NCBI RefSeq assembly: GCF_020497125.1 | Contig: NW_025422971.1 | Span: 1-64,000 of the forward strand | DNA length: 64,000 nucleotides | Origin: Mauremys mutica | Lineage: Eukaryota > Chordata > Testudines > Geoemydidae | Reading direction: 5' to 3' | Shown here: positions 47,301 through 58,599 of the stretch, piece after piece | How positions within the stretch are numbered: the stretch's first letter is position 1 | Layout of the letters: every line of letters starts with the position of its first letter | Translations under genes and position numbers: made by a program | Notes under the pieces: model-generated | Told to the model about the DNA's origin: nothing | The model's database searches: none | Seen by the model: the letters and a program-made list of their open reading frames with translations, nothing else

Positions 47301-47454
47301 AAACATTTTAAAGAGGTAAAGGAGGGACCAAATGATTCACAAAGGAGTCGGGAAAGATGATCTCTGGGCAATTTCACCCCCTACAACATCCAGGATGGAG
47401 AAGGACTCAGGGCAACAGGTTCCTCGAAGGAAGAAGTTGGTGGGATTTAGAAAC

Positions 47455-48045
47455 ACGGGGAACAACCCCAAACCTGAGAGGATTTTTAATTGACATTTGA
47501 TAATGACATAGAAAGAAGCAAAACCTGAGCTTTGAGAGCAACATTCAGAAATGAAAGAGAAAGGGTGGAAATCTGAGAGATTTTGGATCCATTTTGCAAA
47601 TTATAGAGAGGAAAGTGGAAAATCAGAGGGATTTTATATCAGTTGTTGATAGGAGGCAAAATCTGAGTGTTTCACATCTATATTTGATAAATGAATAAAG
47701 AGGAAATGGGCAACATTTGCAAACATTTTATATCCAGGTTCAAGAAGATGAGAAAAGGTGTAAATCTGAGATTTTCTTGGTATTTTATAACTAGAGAGAC
47801 AGGGGGAAATCTCAGGGCATATTCAATTAGAAACAGACAACTAGAGAGCAGTGGTGCAAACGTTTAGGTTATTTTATATGAATCTTTGAGATTTGCACAG
47901 AAAATGTGCCACAAACTGCGTATTTGATAACATGAGAGAAAAACACCAAGATCTGAGGGGATTTTATATTGCTGTTAACGAACTAGTGGAAAAGGGGGAC
48001 TGTTGGACTGGATTTTATATGACTGTCCAATACATAAATACAAAG
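47455..48045 (+). repeat. ~50 bp ladder repeat array, right copy
   Basis: About twelve diverged units of 40-52 bp. Each has an AAATCTGAGGGATTTTATAT-like head and a GAGAGAAAAGGGGG-like tail. It is the mirror of 11255-11790. Confidence 0.65.
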
Positions 48046-48379
48046 TGATGGTTGCCCCACCCCCACCATTCCCATGGGCAGCAGGGAGCCCTTTGAGGAG
48101 CTGATTAAAAGGGAGCGGGAGGGGGAGCTGAAAGGTCCCTGGATAAAGGAAGGGGGCAGCAGTGGGGGATGGGCGGGTGACTGGCAACTGATGGTTGGGG
48201 GCAACTGTGTTGGTAGTTAGGGGGCAACAACTGGGATTGGGAAACGGGGTCTGGGCAGTCCCCACAGGGGACACGTGCGCCTCCCTTCCAGTGATGAGCT
48301 GCGAAAATCTTAACAACCGGTTCCCTATAAAAAGTTCTGATTTAAGAGATGTGCCACAGTATGGATTTTTTGTACCAAT

Positions 48380-48497
48380 AGGGTTACCATACGTCCGTAT
48401 TTTCCCGGGAGGAATTTTTAAAATTTACCACCCAGACAGCGATTTAAGAACCTAAAAGCCTGACATCTCTGGGAAAATACAGATGTATGTTAACCTG
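48380..48497. mobile_element. MITE nested in composite C (AGGGTTACCAT type)
   Basis: The left end AGGGTTACCATACGTCCGTA and right end ACAGATGTATGTTAACCTG are imperfect inverted repeats. It is the same element as at 31585-31674, in reverse. Confidence 0.65.
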
Positions 48498-48589
48498 ACC
48501 TACAGTTCTTTTTTACAAAGCTGGGCCTGAACTAGAACGGAGCTCCATTTCCCATGTGTGGGTCCCCGCCACTCCCTGGGGTGTGCTAG

Positions 48590-48712
48590 GGTGACCACAT
48601 GTCCCAATTTTATTGGGACAGTCTCAGTTTTGGGGTCTTTTTCTTATATAGGATCCTATTACCCCTCACCCCCTGTCCTGATTTTTCACACTCGCTGTCT
48701 GGTCACCCTTGG
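48590..48712. mobile_element. MITE nested in composite C (AGGGTGACCA type)
   Basis: The left end CTAGGGTGACCACATGTCCC and right end CTCGCTGTCTGGTCACCCTT are mirrored. The interior carries TTTTTCTTATATAGGATCCT, as in the copy at 31432-31530. Confidence 0.75.
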
Positions 48713-48799
48713 GTGTGCACAGGTGTGGGTCCCAGCTGCTCCCTGCCCCCCCCCCATTGAAGCAGGTGTGCAGGGTTAGTGCCCTGGGAACTGCAGGGC

Positions 48800-49780
48800 A
48801 CCAGTGGCCATGGGGCTGGCTGCAGACAGGGGCATGGGGCAGGGCTCGCTGGAGGCAGGGAGTGTGACACGGGCTGGCTGCAACAGGAGCTGGCTGTGGG
48901 CAGGTGGTGCAGACAGGCTATGGCGGGGAAAGGGGCTGTGGCAGGGGTCGGGGGAAAGCAGGGGGCAGGGACTGTGGCAGGAGGCAAGGGAGGTGGCAGG
49001 GGCTGTGGCCGGACGGATGGCAGGGGCTGGCTCTGGCCAGGGGGTGCAGACAGGGGCTGGCTGGAGGCGGGGGGCGGCAGAGGCTGCGGGTGGGGGAGGG
49101 TGGCAGGGGGCAGCTGTGGGCAGGGAGGAGCGGGGGGGTGCAGACACTCACACAGGGGGAGCAGCTGGGAGCAGGAGGTGGCTGTAGGCAGGGGTTGGCT
49201 GCAGGCAGGGGGTGCAATGGGGGTGGCAGGGCAGGGGGTGCAGACGGGCTGGGGGCAGGGGAGGGTGGCAAGGCAGGGGGTGCAATGGGGGATGGGGGCA
49301 GGGGGTGCAATGTGGGTGGCAGGGGGGGGGGTGCAGACAGGGGCTGGGAGCAGGGGAGGGTGGCAGGGCAGGGGGTGCAATGGGGGTGGCAGGGCAGGGG
49401 GTGCGGGCAGGGGGTGCAATGGGGGGTGGCAGGGTAGGGGGTGCAATGGGGGTGGCAGGGCAGGGGGTGCAGACAGGGGCTGGGGGCAGGGCAGGGGGTG
49501 CATTGGGGGGGTGGCAGGGCAGGGGGTGCAATGGGGGGTGGCAGGGCAGGGGGTGCAGACAGGGGGCAGGGCAGGGGGTGCAATGGGGTGGCAGGGCAGG
49601 GGGTGGAGACAGGGGCTGGGGGCAGGGCAGGGGGTGCAATGGGGGGTGGCAGGGCAGGGGGTGCAATGGGGGGGTGGCAGGGCAGGGGGTGCAGACAGGG
49701 GCTGGGGGAGGGTGACAGGGGCTGGCTGCGGCGGGGGGGTGCAGGCAGGGGGCTCTGGGCGGGGGAGGGGCGCAGACACT
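48800..49780 (-). repeat. G-rich minisatellite in composite C
   Basis: Units of about 28-30 bp of the type GGGGGTGCAATGGGGGGTGG plus CAGGGCAGG, with interspersed CAGACAGGGGCTGGGGGCAG. The unit differs from the array in composite A although the location within the element is the same. Long frames on both strands are composition artefacts. Confidence 0.88.
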
Positions 49781-49829
49781 CACACCGGGGGGAGGGGCTG
49801 GGAGCGGCAGGAGGCAGCCGGGCACCCAC

Positions 49830-49985
49830 CAGGCAGCAGCAGGAGCCCCAGGGCCAGAGCGCCAAAGAGCAGCAGCAGCAGCAGGGCCAGGAGGCAGCTC
49901 ACGTGGCTCCCGCAGCGCCGCCCCCCGCTGGCCGGGAGGAGGAATTGCACCTTCCCAGCCAGAGCCCATCCAAGCGACCCGGCTC
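49830..49985 (-). pseudogene. Exon-like captured segment in hAT composite C
   Basis: On minus, an open frame reads KVQFLLPASGGRRCGSHVSC and then a hydrophobic helix (LLALLLLLFGALALGLLLLP), ending at the donor CTG|GTGGGT. The arrangement (basic segment, then one helix) suits the start of a type II membrane protein, but the parent gene was not recognised. No in-frame stop is seen for at least 40 codons upstream, unlike in composite A. Confidence 0.5.
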
Positions 49986-50035
49986 CAGCTCCCCCTGCCC
50001 CCTTCCCTGCCCTGGCAGAGACCCGGCATCTCCTA

Positions 50036-50205
50036 AAAGATCAGGGCTGGAAGGGACCTCAGGAGGTGTCTAGTCCAACCCCCTGCTCAAAGCAGGGCCA
50101 ATCCCCAACTAAATCCCCAAATGGCCCCCTCAAGGAGTCAGCTCCCAGCCCTGGGTTTATCAGGCCAGTGCTCCAACCACTGAGCCATCCCACCCCCACT
50201 CCAGG
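50036..50205 (-). mobile_element. CR1 LINE 3' end fragment
   Basis: Read on plus: AGGGCTGGAAGGGACCTCAG, TCTAGTCCAACCCCCTGCTC and AAAGCAGGGCCAATCCCCAA. This is a typical inverse sauropsid CR1 3' end. Confidence 0.9.
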
Positions 50206-50499
50206 GGCAGCCATGTGCTGGGGAATGACTCAGGGCAACAATTTCCCACCTAAACAAATCGCTGCAGATAAAACGGGTGGGAAAATGCCCCTCACTAGAG
50301 AAGATTTTAAACTAACGTTTGAGACTCATGGGGAGAAGGGGGGAAATCGGGGGAGACGGGAGAGCTGATCACTGGAGGGGAAAGGGGGGAAATCGCCCCA
50401 GATTTTATAGCCCCGTGTGAGACACTGAGAGAGAAAAGGGGCAGAACTGGAGAGAATTTGTATCGGGGCGAGAGGCAAGTGGCACAAACAGGGGAAGGA

Positions 50500-51010
50500 T
50501 CCAATTAACTCACCTCCCCCCTTCGCCCGCCCGCCACTCCCCCCCCCGGGAATTTCCTGGCTGCCCAGAGACAGTTCAACACCCCCCCGCGTCCCACTGA
50601 CCTTCCCCCCCTACAACTCCAGCTTCTCCCCTCCCTGCCTGACACCCCCCATCTCCCCCCACACCAGAGGGGATCCCCCCCCCCGCCAGGCCCCAGTCTC
50701 TGCCCCCCAAATCCCACTGGGGCTGAGGCAGCTCTGAGGCTTCTCCCAGGTTCCCCGGGGCAGAGTCACTTTCCTGCCCAGCCCCAGTGCCCCCCCCCGG
50801 GTCTCTCACTCCCCGGGGGCTCCGTGGGAGGCTGGACACCAGGGATGCAGGACGGCAGGAATGGCGGTGACAGGCCTCCTGTTCCTCAGTCTCACGGCGG
50901 GACCGAGGGGGCTCGTCACTCTCCAGCTCGGGAGCACTGGGAAGACCCGACCGTGGACGGGCCGTCGCTGGGGGGGACGGCCACGCGCAGGCGCTGAGCA
51001 CGTCCTTATA
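50500..51010 (-). promoter_or_regulatory. Second CpG island, possible promoter of the inverted paralogue
   Basis: GC- and CpG-rich DNA with GGACGGGCCGTCGCTGGG and CGCGCAGGCGCTGAGCACGT (an NRF1-like part). Ladder-repeat units lie at 50285-50490, just downstream in the minus sense, as in intron 1 of the plus copy. It shows little direct similarity to the 9.7 kb island, so the pairing is inferred from position. Confidence 0.5.
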
Positions 51011-52480
51011 TCACTTCTGTGGCGGGAAAAGTGCTGAGGAGATGGAACGCTGCGGGCTGGTTTTGGCAGGAAAAACCGGTTTGGACTGGTTTGAGCCTGT
51101 CCCCTGATGGTAAACAAGTCCCCTCTCAGAGCTGGAGTCCAGGGGTCAATAGTTCATATGCTCCAGATTGGATCTTATTTTAAAGCCATTGATTTACTTC
51201 ATAGACATCTTATTAACCAACTAATGGAACCTATTGAACAGTTTATACTTCTTATACCTAACAATGAGATAAAAAAAAAAGAACACAGACAAACCTTGTC
51301 AGTAACGGCTAATGTCCCAACTGGGAAGCACGTGAGCTTGTTGCAGGGCTGCTGCTCAGGGACAGGAACCTCATGGCACCCCAGCCCCCAAAATCACTCA
51401 GGCTGCACTTTCTGCACGACTAGGTGCTGGCTGAGGGGGCCATGGGAATTGGTGGCCTCTGCTGCAGGTGATGGGAATCTCGGGTATTTAAAGCCATGGC
51501 CTAGAGGAGGGAAGTGCCTAACTCCAGAGTCTGCAGCTGCCTAGGGCCAGGGCTGAGGATTTAGAGTCCCTAGTGCTGCCGTTGCAAGGTTCAAGCATGC
51601 TCAGCCCTGGCATTGCCACCCCTCCTGCGGCTAGTAGCTGCAGCTGGCTAAGGCTGGCCTCTGGGAACTGGCCCCATGGCCGTAGCCAGAGAAGCTGCAG
51701 GTGGCTCTGTGACTACTGGGCCATTAAGCTAGAGCAGCTAAAGACACTGGAGTTCACCTCAAGGAACAGAGGTCACCAGTAGGACAGGAATGTCACGGGG
51801 AGCAGGGAAGGAGGGAGCAGGTCAGGCTGGCAGAGGAAGCTTCCAGCTGGGTGGGAGCATGTCCAAAGTGGAAAGGAAACAAGCATGGGGAGAGGTGGTG
51901 GTGACCAGGTAGCAGACTAGCATGTAGATGGGAGCAGAGGCAGAGAGGCTGGTGGCTTCAGATTCCCAAGGGCTAAGTCCTGCCTTTGGGGAGATGGTGT
52001 TTGCAGGTGGCTGGCTCACATGGCAGGATGGGGGCTGAGGGAGGGATCTGTCAGAACTGATCAGGTATCTGCTGGCTTTAGAACTCTGAGCTGAGACTAG
52101 GACCACATGCCGTGACTGGTGACATGGGGGGTACTGGAGACATGGCTAGAGAAGGTCTGAATGAGGAAGGAGATAAATCTGTGGGGAGTTTCCTTGATCA
52201 CTATGAAAGTTCTGCTCACTGTGGACACTGGTAAACCCACATGGGTGTACAGCTCAATGAGAAAACCCGGGGGCTGAGGGAGCTGTGTAGGGCAATGCAT
52301 ACAGTCATGTAGGGGTGTGTGATCAAAATGAAAAATGTCTCTGAGGTTCAGTACCGGGTATGCTATGGCACCAATGGCACTGCCCCACCAGGCCCACACT
52401 CGGAGCCCACAGTGATAACATAGGGGCCTACAAATATGTTTGGTACCAGGACCCACAGAAGGTTAATCCGGCGCTGACGG
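51011..52480. other. No recognisable gene
   Basis: Mixed-composition DNA without identified domains, exons or repeat ends. Confidence 0.4.
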
Positions 52481-52482
52481 CC

Positions 52483-53276
52483 TGAGCACTATTTCAGCCT
52501 CACATTTTTGGGTGAACCTCCCACAGTGGGAGCTGCAGAGCCCTGCCCCGCAACACACACACACACACACACACCTCCCTCCCGGTGTTGAGAGGGGAAC
52601 AGGAGAAAGAACAAAATAAGCAAGAGACGAAGAGAAAGGACAGAAGGATGGAGGGAGGAAAAGGTGAAACAAAAAGGACAAACCCTAATGTCCCCAGTGA
52701 TTCTAAGGGACAAAATCCCAGGAGCTCAATAAAACTCTGCCTCTTTAAGCTTGTGTTTTCCATGCCTAGAATTCAACTGTCACGGGACGGATCAGACTGA
52801 ACAGGTTTCAAACCTCCAGGAGGCTCTTACCTTCTAAACAGGGACGGCTGTTTTCTAGTAAAATCACTAAAAGGGAGGGAGAAAACTCGAAAGAGGTTCC
52901 TCCTGGCGCTCACGTCCATGAACCCAAATACTCTCTCAGTCCTCAAAGAGAGACCTGGAGAAGGAGACTTGCTGCAGCAAAGCCACAGGGGTCTCTGAGG
53001 TTTCCCTGGCGCCTCGCCCCTGTCCTGCCTGGCTGAGGTCAGCATCGCTCTGTGAGGTCACCACCTCCCCACCACATTTGACCAATAGTCTGAGGTCCTG
53101 CAAAAGGCCTTTGTGATGTCACTGCCACACCCCTCCCTTGCTGTGCCAATGTCCTGCCCCTGGCCAGGCACTTTGCAGGTTTGAGCTACTCCCTGGGGAT
53201 CACCCCACTCAAGGAGCGTTCGTTCTAGGCAGCAAGCCAGCAAGACAGGAAAACATCAGACGCTGCTCCCAATGCT
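52483..53276 (-). repeat. Repeat D, right copy (empty site)
   Basis: Reverse match to 34476-36207 without the 924 bp hAT element. The unoccupied target ATTTTGTC (read on minus) is at 52709-52716. It contains a (CA)n run at about 52553-52575. Confidence 0.85.
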
Positions 53277-53287
53277 ACACTCAGTTT

Positions 53288-53860
53288 TTCAGAAATTAGT
53301 TGACTTTATGGCCAGAAGAGACCATTAGAGCATCTAATCTGACCCCCTGCATATCACAGGCCTCCTGTAGGACACAAGAGCTACTTTTGGGGCAAACACA
53401 TTCCAGAAAGGCATCTAGTCTTCATGAAATGACATCAGGAGATGGAGAATCCATCACTTTCCTTGGTAGCTTGTTCCTGTGGTGAATCATCCTCGCTGTT
53501 GAATATTTGTGCCTTAGTTGTAATATGAATTTGTCTCTTTTCATCTTCCAGCCATTGGGTCTTGTTATGCCTTTCTCTGCTCCATTCAAGAGCCCTTTAA
53601 TACCCAATCCTTTCTCTCCATTAAGGCACTTCAACACTTCAATGAAGTCACCTTTCAATCTTCTTTTGATAAGCTAAGCAGGTTGAGCTCTTTCAATAGC
53701 TCCCTAGAAGGCATTTTTCTCCAGCCCTCAGGACATTTGGTGGCTCTTTGCTGCCCCAGCTCCAATTTCACAACATCTTTTTCAAACGAGGACACCAAAA
53801 CTGGAGGCTATTCCAGTATCAGTCTCACTGATGCCGTGTCACCTCCTGTGACGTTATTGA
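53288..53860 (-). mobile_element. CR1 LINE fragment
   Basis: On plus it begins GGCCAGAAGAGACCATTAGA, GCATCTAATCTGACCCCCTG, then continues through CTTTCAATCTTCTTTTGATA and AGCTCTTTCAATAGCTCCCT. This is a long inverse CR1 3' portion (~570 bp). Confidence 0.85.
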
Positions 53861-53989
53861 CATAATCTGTAACTGTATAGATCACCATTGCGACCACTGT
53901 TCTATATTCGCAGCCAATATTGTTGAAAGGCTGTTGTGTAAGGGGTCTATGGAGAGGTTCTGATTGGCTGATTATAATGATGCTATCTC

Positions 53990-54490
53990 TAGATGTGTAT
54001 CATTTTTGTAGTTGACATTATGAATATTGGCTCTATGCTGCCTGTATTTCAAGCTTGTGCTCTGCTTCCGGGGAACACTCCAGAGAAGCTGGTGTCAGTT
54101 CTGCCTAGCCTGCTTGATGGCCCATTAAGGACCATCAGCTACACAATCGCCCCATTGAGAGAAGGCAGATACGTCTTGTGACTCAGCAAGGTCTGCAGGG
54201 ACCTGCCTATGGAGAGAACTCTAAGGTTTTTCTGTGCCACGTGCTGGATAGAGTGTCCTTGGGACAAAGAAAGCAAAGACCACATCGCAAGAGACTAGAA
54301 AAGGCTGATGCCTTGTCTCCATCTTGTCTTCAATCCTGCTTCATGTCTCTGGAGGGACTTTGCTACAAACTGAAGCTCTGTACAAAGGACTGAATGACCC
54401 ATCCCAGCTGTTTATTGAACCTGCAGTTTATTCCATCACTGCTACAAGCCTGAACCAAGAACTTTGCCATTACTGGATGTGAAAGGTTAA
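53990..54490 (+). repeat. Relative of the 18.2-20.6 kb repeat, uninterrupted
   Basis: It shares the order of CCTGCTTGATGGCCCATTAA, TCAGCTACACAATCGCCCCA, ACTCAGCAAGGTCTGCAGGG and GAACTCTAAGGTTTTTCTGT with the left element, and it lacks the solo LTR that splits the other copy. Confidence 0.6.
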
Positions 54491-55039
54491 AATCCATGTG
54501 CATTTTATATAACAACCTGATCTATGGATTGCGCCAGTTCTTTTCCAGACCCAAAGTCCAGAGTATGGTCAAGGGACCAGAGGCCTAGCAAATAGTGACC
54601 AGCTAAGTGAAAGCTGGGTAAACAGAAAGCCTTGCTTGCTAAGATAGGCCTGGTCAGCAAATTGCCAGGTGTTGGAGCTAAGAACTAAATGATTGTGTCT
54701 TATTCAGAATTGCAGACTGAACAAAGAATCCCTATTCCTATTGTGTTTGTTTCTTCTCTAGGGAGACGTTCTTCCCACAGATCCAACCTTGAGTTTATGA
54801 AAAGTTGGCACATGTCAGTATAAGATATGGCATCCTTCCACCTCCCTTCCCAGGGATCAATGCCTGCCTTAAGACACACAGAAAACAATCTTTATTGCCA
54901 TATACTTTCACTCTTTCTTTGCTTTAATCCCTAGGAATGTACCTGTTGGACAATCAAAGGAGTTGTTCCATTCCTATGGACCCCAAATCAGAATTCAACA
55001 TATATATTTTATACTAATAACATTTTATCAAAGTATTAA

Positions 55040-55313
55040 TGAAATGTTAACTTGCTAACTTGAGACCATGGGTGGAGACATTATGTAACCTGTTAACCAT
55101 TGGCTACTGTGCTATCTTGTCTTGCTGCAAAACCTATCCTGGGGTGTGGAACTGCCTACGCCGTCACTTTCCCCCACCCATGGAAAATCTATATATTCTA
55201 TTGTAATTAATTAATTAACAGTGTCTCTGAGCCTAATAAGCCCACTCCGCCAGCACTGTGTGTAATAAAGTCCTATTCTTGACCTCTACACGGTGCAGAT
55301 TTGTGTCCTTCAC
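55040..55313 (+). mobile_element. LTR-like 3' part
   Basis: AT-rich DNA ending with a TGTGTAATAAAGTCCTATTC polyadenylation signal, then TTCTTGACCTCTACACGG and TTCACA. The pattern fits the R/U5 part of an LTR, but no start or target duplication was found. Confidence 0.4.
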
Positions 55314-55369
55314 AGACACCTGCTGAATAAAGAGGAGATTCAGCATCCAGCTTGGCTGAATGTGTCTCC

Positions 55370-55740
55370 TCTCCCCACAGCTTGGTGATCTTTTGAGGAA
55401 ATGGAGAAGACTGCCTTTGCCTAGCTGTACATCGCTTGCAAAAGAAACAGGTCTTTTTGGTGACAAGTGTTGAAAGGAGCCATTAGACAAATGTGGAGAC
55501 AGGAAAAATGTCCCCCAATTGAACTGGCATCTCTGGATGCTGAAGTCACAACACAAAGTGCTAAACAGTATATGAGAACGGCTGGTGTCAGAAGAGTCTC
55601 TACCAAAGCCTTTTCCCACCAGCAGGGGCGTCTCTGTGCACAGAACTCCTGGTAGTGTGACGGCTGCAGGCAGTGGAGAACTCCACTTTGGCATCTCTTT
55701 GTCGTTGAACATCTGCAGTGGCTGTTTAAAGGTCTCTGGA
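55370..55740 (+). repeat. tRNA-region repeat, copy 1
   Basis: It matches 56360-56770: ATCTTTTGAGGAAATGGAGA, AAAAGAAACAGGTCTTTTTG, GACAAGTGTTGAAAGGAGCC and GTGCACAGAACTCCTGGTAG. Copies are about 75-80% similar by eye. The tRNA-Thr pseudogene follows at 55918. No protein frame is conserved between copies. Confidence 0.7.
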
Positions 55741-55917
55741 TAGTGATCTTTGGGAAGAGCTGGTTGAAGTGTCTTCCTAGTAACCAGGAGATCCTGGCAT
55801 GGCCTGCCAGTTCTTCCTTGCAAGTCTTGAGGGAAATGGGGAATGTCTGTAGTTTGGAAGTTGCAGGTCTTGTCCTGCACCATCAAATGGAGCATTGACA
55901 AATACTTTCTTGAGGCA

Positions 55918-55990
55918 GGCACCATGGCTTAGCTGGCTTAAAGCACCTGTTTAGTAAATGAGATCCTGGGTTCAACTCCCAGTGATGCCT
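55918..55990 (+). pseudogene. tRNA-Thr(AGT) pseudogene
   Basis: It starts GGCACCATGGCTTAGCTGGC and ends CTGGGTTCAACTCCCAGTGA plus TGCCT. Both the A-box-like and B-box-like parts and the anticodon loop TTTAGTAA are recognisable against vertebrate tRNA-Thr. One base is lost in the anticodon stem and its 3' strand no longer pairs. C5 of the acceptor stem is also unpaired. Confidence 0.7.
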
Positions 55991-56359
55991 TGTTCTATGG
56001 CTTTCGTCTCCTCTGCTCACATTTTCCTGTGTCTTTCCGGGAAACAGAAGAGATCTCCCTTGGTATCCAAGTCATTGCTTGCTAAGGAAAAGGCTTCTTT
56101 GGAGAGAAGCATTGGAAAGAATCAAATCACAAGCCTGGAGTTGATGAAAAGGCTGCTGTGACTGGCATTAGCATGGTGGTTGCTTCAACTGCAATTGCTG
56201 CAACACGAGAGCCTGCGCCACACGTCCTTGTGATTCGCTGGGGATGTCTGCACACAGATGTCATGTCATCTTCCTTTTGATTGTCACTGATGAAAAATGG
56301 AGCCGCTGGGAGAAAAGTCCCAGAGGCACCTGCCAGGTAAAGTGGAGGTTAGAGATGCA

Positions 56360-56770
56360 GTACCCAGTGGTGCCTTGCCAAATGTGTCCATTCCTCCCAC
56401 TTTTTGGTCAATCTTTTGAGGAAACAGAGAGGACTGCCTCTGCCTTGCAATGCAAATGCTTCCAAAAGAAACCGGTCGTTTTTTCTGACAAGTGTTGGAA
56501 GGAGGCACCTAAGAAGCGTGGAGACAAGGAAAAGGTCACCGTAACTCAACTTGCATCCATGGCTCTTGAGGCCACAATGCAGAGCACTAAGCACTGTACG
56601 ACCACAGCTGGGGACAGAAGGGTCTTTTCCAAAGGCATTTTCCACTTGCAGGGTCCTCTCTGTGTGCAGAATTCCTGATAGTTTGATGTCTACAGGCCCT
56701 GGAGATCACTATTTTGCCATCTCTCTCACTGTTCCAGTGAACATCTGCTGTGGTTGTTGAAAGTCTGTGA
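56360..56770 (+). repeat. tRNA-region repeat, copy 2
   Basis: Tandem partner of 55370-55740, about 1 kb downstream in the same orientation. No gene was found between it and the tRNA-Val gene (56771-58115). Confidence 0.7.
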
Positions 56771-58100
56771 TGGGATCTATGGGATGCAATCTGAACAGTG
56801 GGACTCCTGAGCCCTGTGTCCCACTGCCTGGGCTCCCTCTCACACTGTGATGCTGTGAGGAACTGAGAATGTCTGGCAGATATTGCACTTACACCGACAT
56901 CCACAGGTAGGGACACATCCAACTGAGTTACATGAATGCTTCTCCCAGCCACTCATAACACTAATGACAGAGAGCGTCCCGCCAATTCCCCCCAGCTCTG
57001 CAGCCTTGCGCCCCTGGATCATACCATCTTGCCTTAATCAGAAGCCTGATCACTGTGAGTTTATTAGGCAGGGTCCACCCGTCCCTCACTGTGAATAGTA
57101 CATGAACCAGCCTTGTAATGGAGCTGCGATTTCCCACGAACTTCAAGCAAAATACACCAGTTTAAGTACAGCATAAAACAGATTTATGAACTACAGAAAG
57201 ATGGAGTTTTAAGGATTATAAGCGGTAGGCATAAAAGAGCAAAGTTACCATGGAAATTAAAGATAAATTCACAATCTAAACTTTACACCTTATTACACTA
57301 GGCCGTAGTTCGGTTATGCCACAGGAAGGCTTAATGCTCGAGCTGCAGCACATGCTGGGCAGGCTTAAGGCCGGGCTCCCCATGGCAGGAGAGAAGACGA
57401 CTCGGCCCCTGGAGGGGCAGGCTGGGGCTTCCTGGATCCCATTTGCTCACAGCCAGTGCCCTGCCCCCACTCCCAAGTCATTAATGGCTCCCCCAGGTCA
57501 GCCAGAATGGCGCAGCGGTTTTCACTCCACCAAGTCCACTTATGGCTTACAGGCAACTCCCAAACCCACCACAGCCCACCATGTCAGCCAGAAAGGAGCC
57601 CACTCAGCCTCGCCATTGCTGCTTTTCCGTCCCCCCAGAACCCCGCTTCTCCTGGGCTGCAAGGAGCCATCCCTGGGAAGCCAAGAGGCAGGCACATAAT
57701 TCTGCCTCCCAGCAGCCACCTCCCCCGGCTTTGCAGAACAAATGGTGACGCTCTATTAACCCCACTGAGCCGCACTGAGGTGCTTAGCTTCTGCCCAGCC
57801 TTCCTCAGCTCGACTTTCCTCTTTTCCCCCATTCCTGCCTCACTTCCTCCTTTGGCAAGTCACGCAGAGGAGGCCAGCAGGAAGAGCCGGCCTCCACCGG
57901 CCAACCTCCAACAGCAGAGGAGGCCAAGCCACAAGCCTCCAAATGGTAACATGCTGCACTCCTCTAGGTTCTCCAGCCTGATGCCAAGGTGCTTTCTCCA
58001 CTGCTGTCAGCACCCTCTGTCATGCAGGGGTTGGAGTTATCCCACGGACAGTCCAATAGGAGAAGGAGGAGCATCTTCCTGAACAGCAAGGGGATCTGGG

Positions 58101-58104
58101 AAAA
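58101..58104 (-). terminator. Pol III terminator of tRNA-Val
   Basis: A TTTT run on minus begins 12 nt after the tRNA 3' end, the expected RNA polymerase III stop. Confidence 0.7.
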
Positions 58105-58115
58105 GGAAGGCAGCA

Positions 58116-58188
58116 TGTTTCTGCCTGGTTTTGAACCAGGGACCTTTGGCATGTTAGGCAAACGTGATAACCACTACACTACAGAAAC
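58116..58188 (-). tRNA. tRNA-Val (anticodon AAC)
   Basis: 73 nt on minus, starting GTTTCTGTAGTGTAGTGGTT and ending CAGGCAGAAAC plus discriminator A. The acceptor stem GTTTCTG/CAGAAAC pairs fully, the anticodon loop reads CTAACA (anticodon AAC), and the B box GGTTCAAAACC fits GGTTCRANNCC. Some stem bases differ from the usual vertebrate tRNA-Val in both partners, so pairing is kept. A TTTT terminator follows. It looks transcribable and likely functional. Confidence 0.9.
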
Positions 58189-58256
58189 TCCATCTGCCTG
58201 ATTGTTGCTCACCCTGACACAGACCAATGGACAAACCTGGAGAAAGTGGTGACAGC

Positions 58257-58346
58257 CCTTCGATGGGCCAGCAGGCAGAGCAGAGGACTGGAGCCGGGGC
58301 TCAGGAAGTCGTCCTTACGTCGCCCTTGTGACTCCAGCTTGAGGGA
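58257..58346 (+). pseudogene. tRNA-Tyr-like pseudogene with intron-sized insert
   Basis: CCTTCGATGGGCCAGCAGGC and AGAGCAGAGGACTG follow the 5' half of vertebrate tRNA-Tyr. CCTTACGTCGCCCTTGTGAC and TCCAGCTTGAGGGA follow the 3' half. A spacer lies where the Tyr intron belongs. The GTA anticodon is lost (GGA) and the T arm is damaged. Confidence 0.55.
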
Positions 58347-58501
58347 GAGCTTCTTTTTCTTCCCCTTGCTGACAAAGAGCAAGAGAAGAATGAAAGGTCA
58401 GGTGGGCCAACTCGGTGCAGAAGCCTATGCTGCCTTTTCCTGCTGCATAGCCTGAAATGAGGGACTCGTGGCAGTTAAAGGAACTGCTGCACTTTCAGAA
58501 A

Positions 58502-58574
58502 ACATCCCACCCGTGCACAAAGCAGGATAGAAGAGCCTGTTAGTCTAGCACGCTCCCAACTGAACTACTTCAGC
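58502..58574 (-). pseudogene. tRNA-Phe-like pseudogene
   Basis: On minus it begins GCTGAAGTAGTTCAGTTGGG and continues AGCGTGCTAGACTAACAGG, matching the D arm and anticodon 5' strand of tRNA-Phe. The anticodon and T arm are degenerate. Confidence 0.5.
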
Positions 58575-58599
58575 AGCTGCTCGGTTTCTTTTTGGCCTC

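Larger units (their letters stand above)
48289..49985 (-). mobile_element. Composite hAT-like element C (inverted copy of A)
   Basis: It starts CAGTGATGAGCTGCGAAAAT and follows composite A in reverse: the same two nested MITEs at matching places, the same TGAAGCAGGTGTGCAGGGTT block, a G-rich minisatellite and the exon-like segment. The far terminal repeat is missing; from about 50036 an unrelated CR1 piece begins. It interrupts the cluster module whose parts lie at 48170-48288 and 50210-50330. Confidence 0.75.

Noticed and set aside
48779..50368. Open frames of 529 codons on plus and 358 on minus
   Set aside because: They are composition artefacts of the G-rich minisatellite and run across the MITE, exon-like piece and CR1 in composite C.
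57490..57560. Possible tRNA-Leu fragment (AGAATGGCGCAGCGGTT)
   Set aside because: Only a D-arm-like stretch is present, with no anticodon or T arm in order. The match is too weak.
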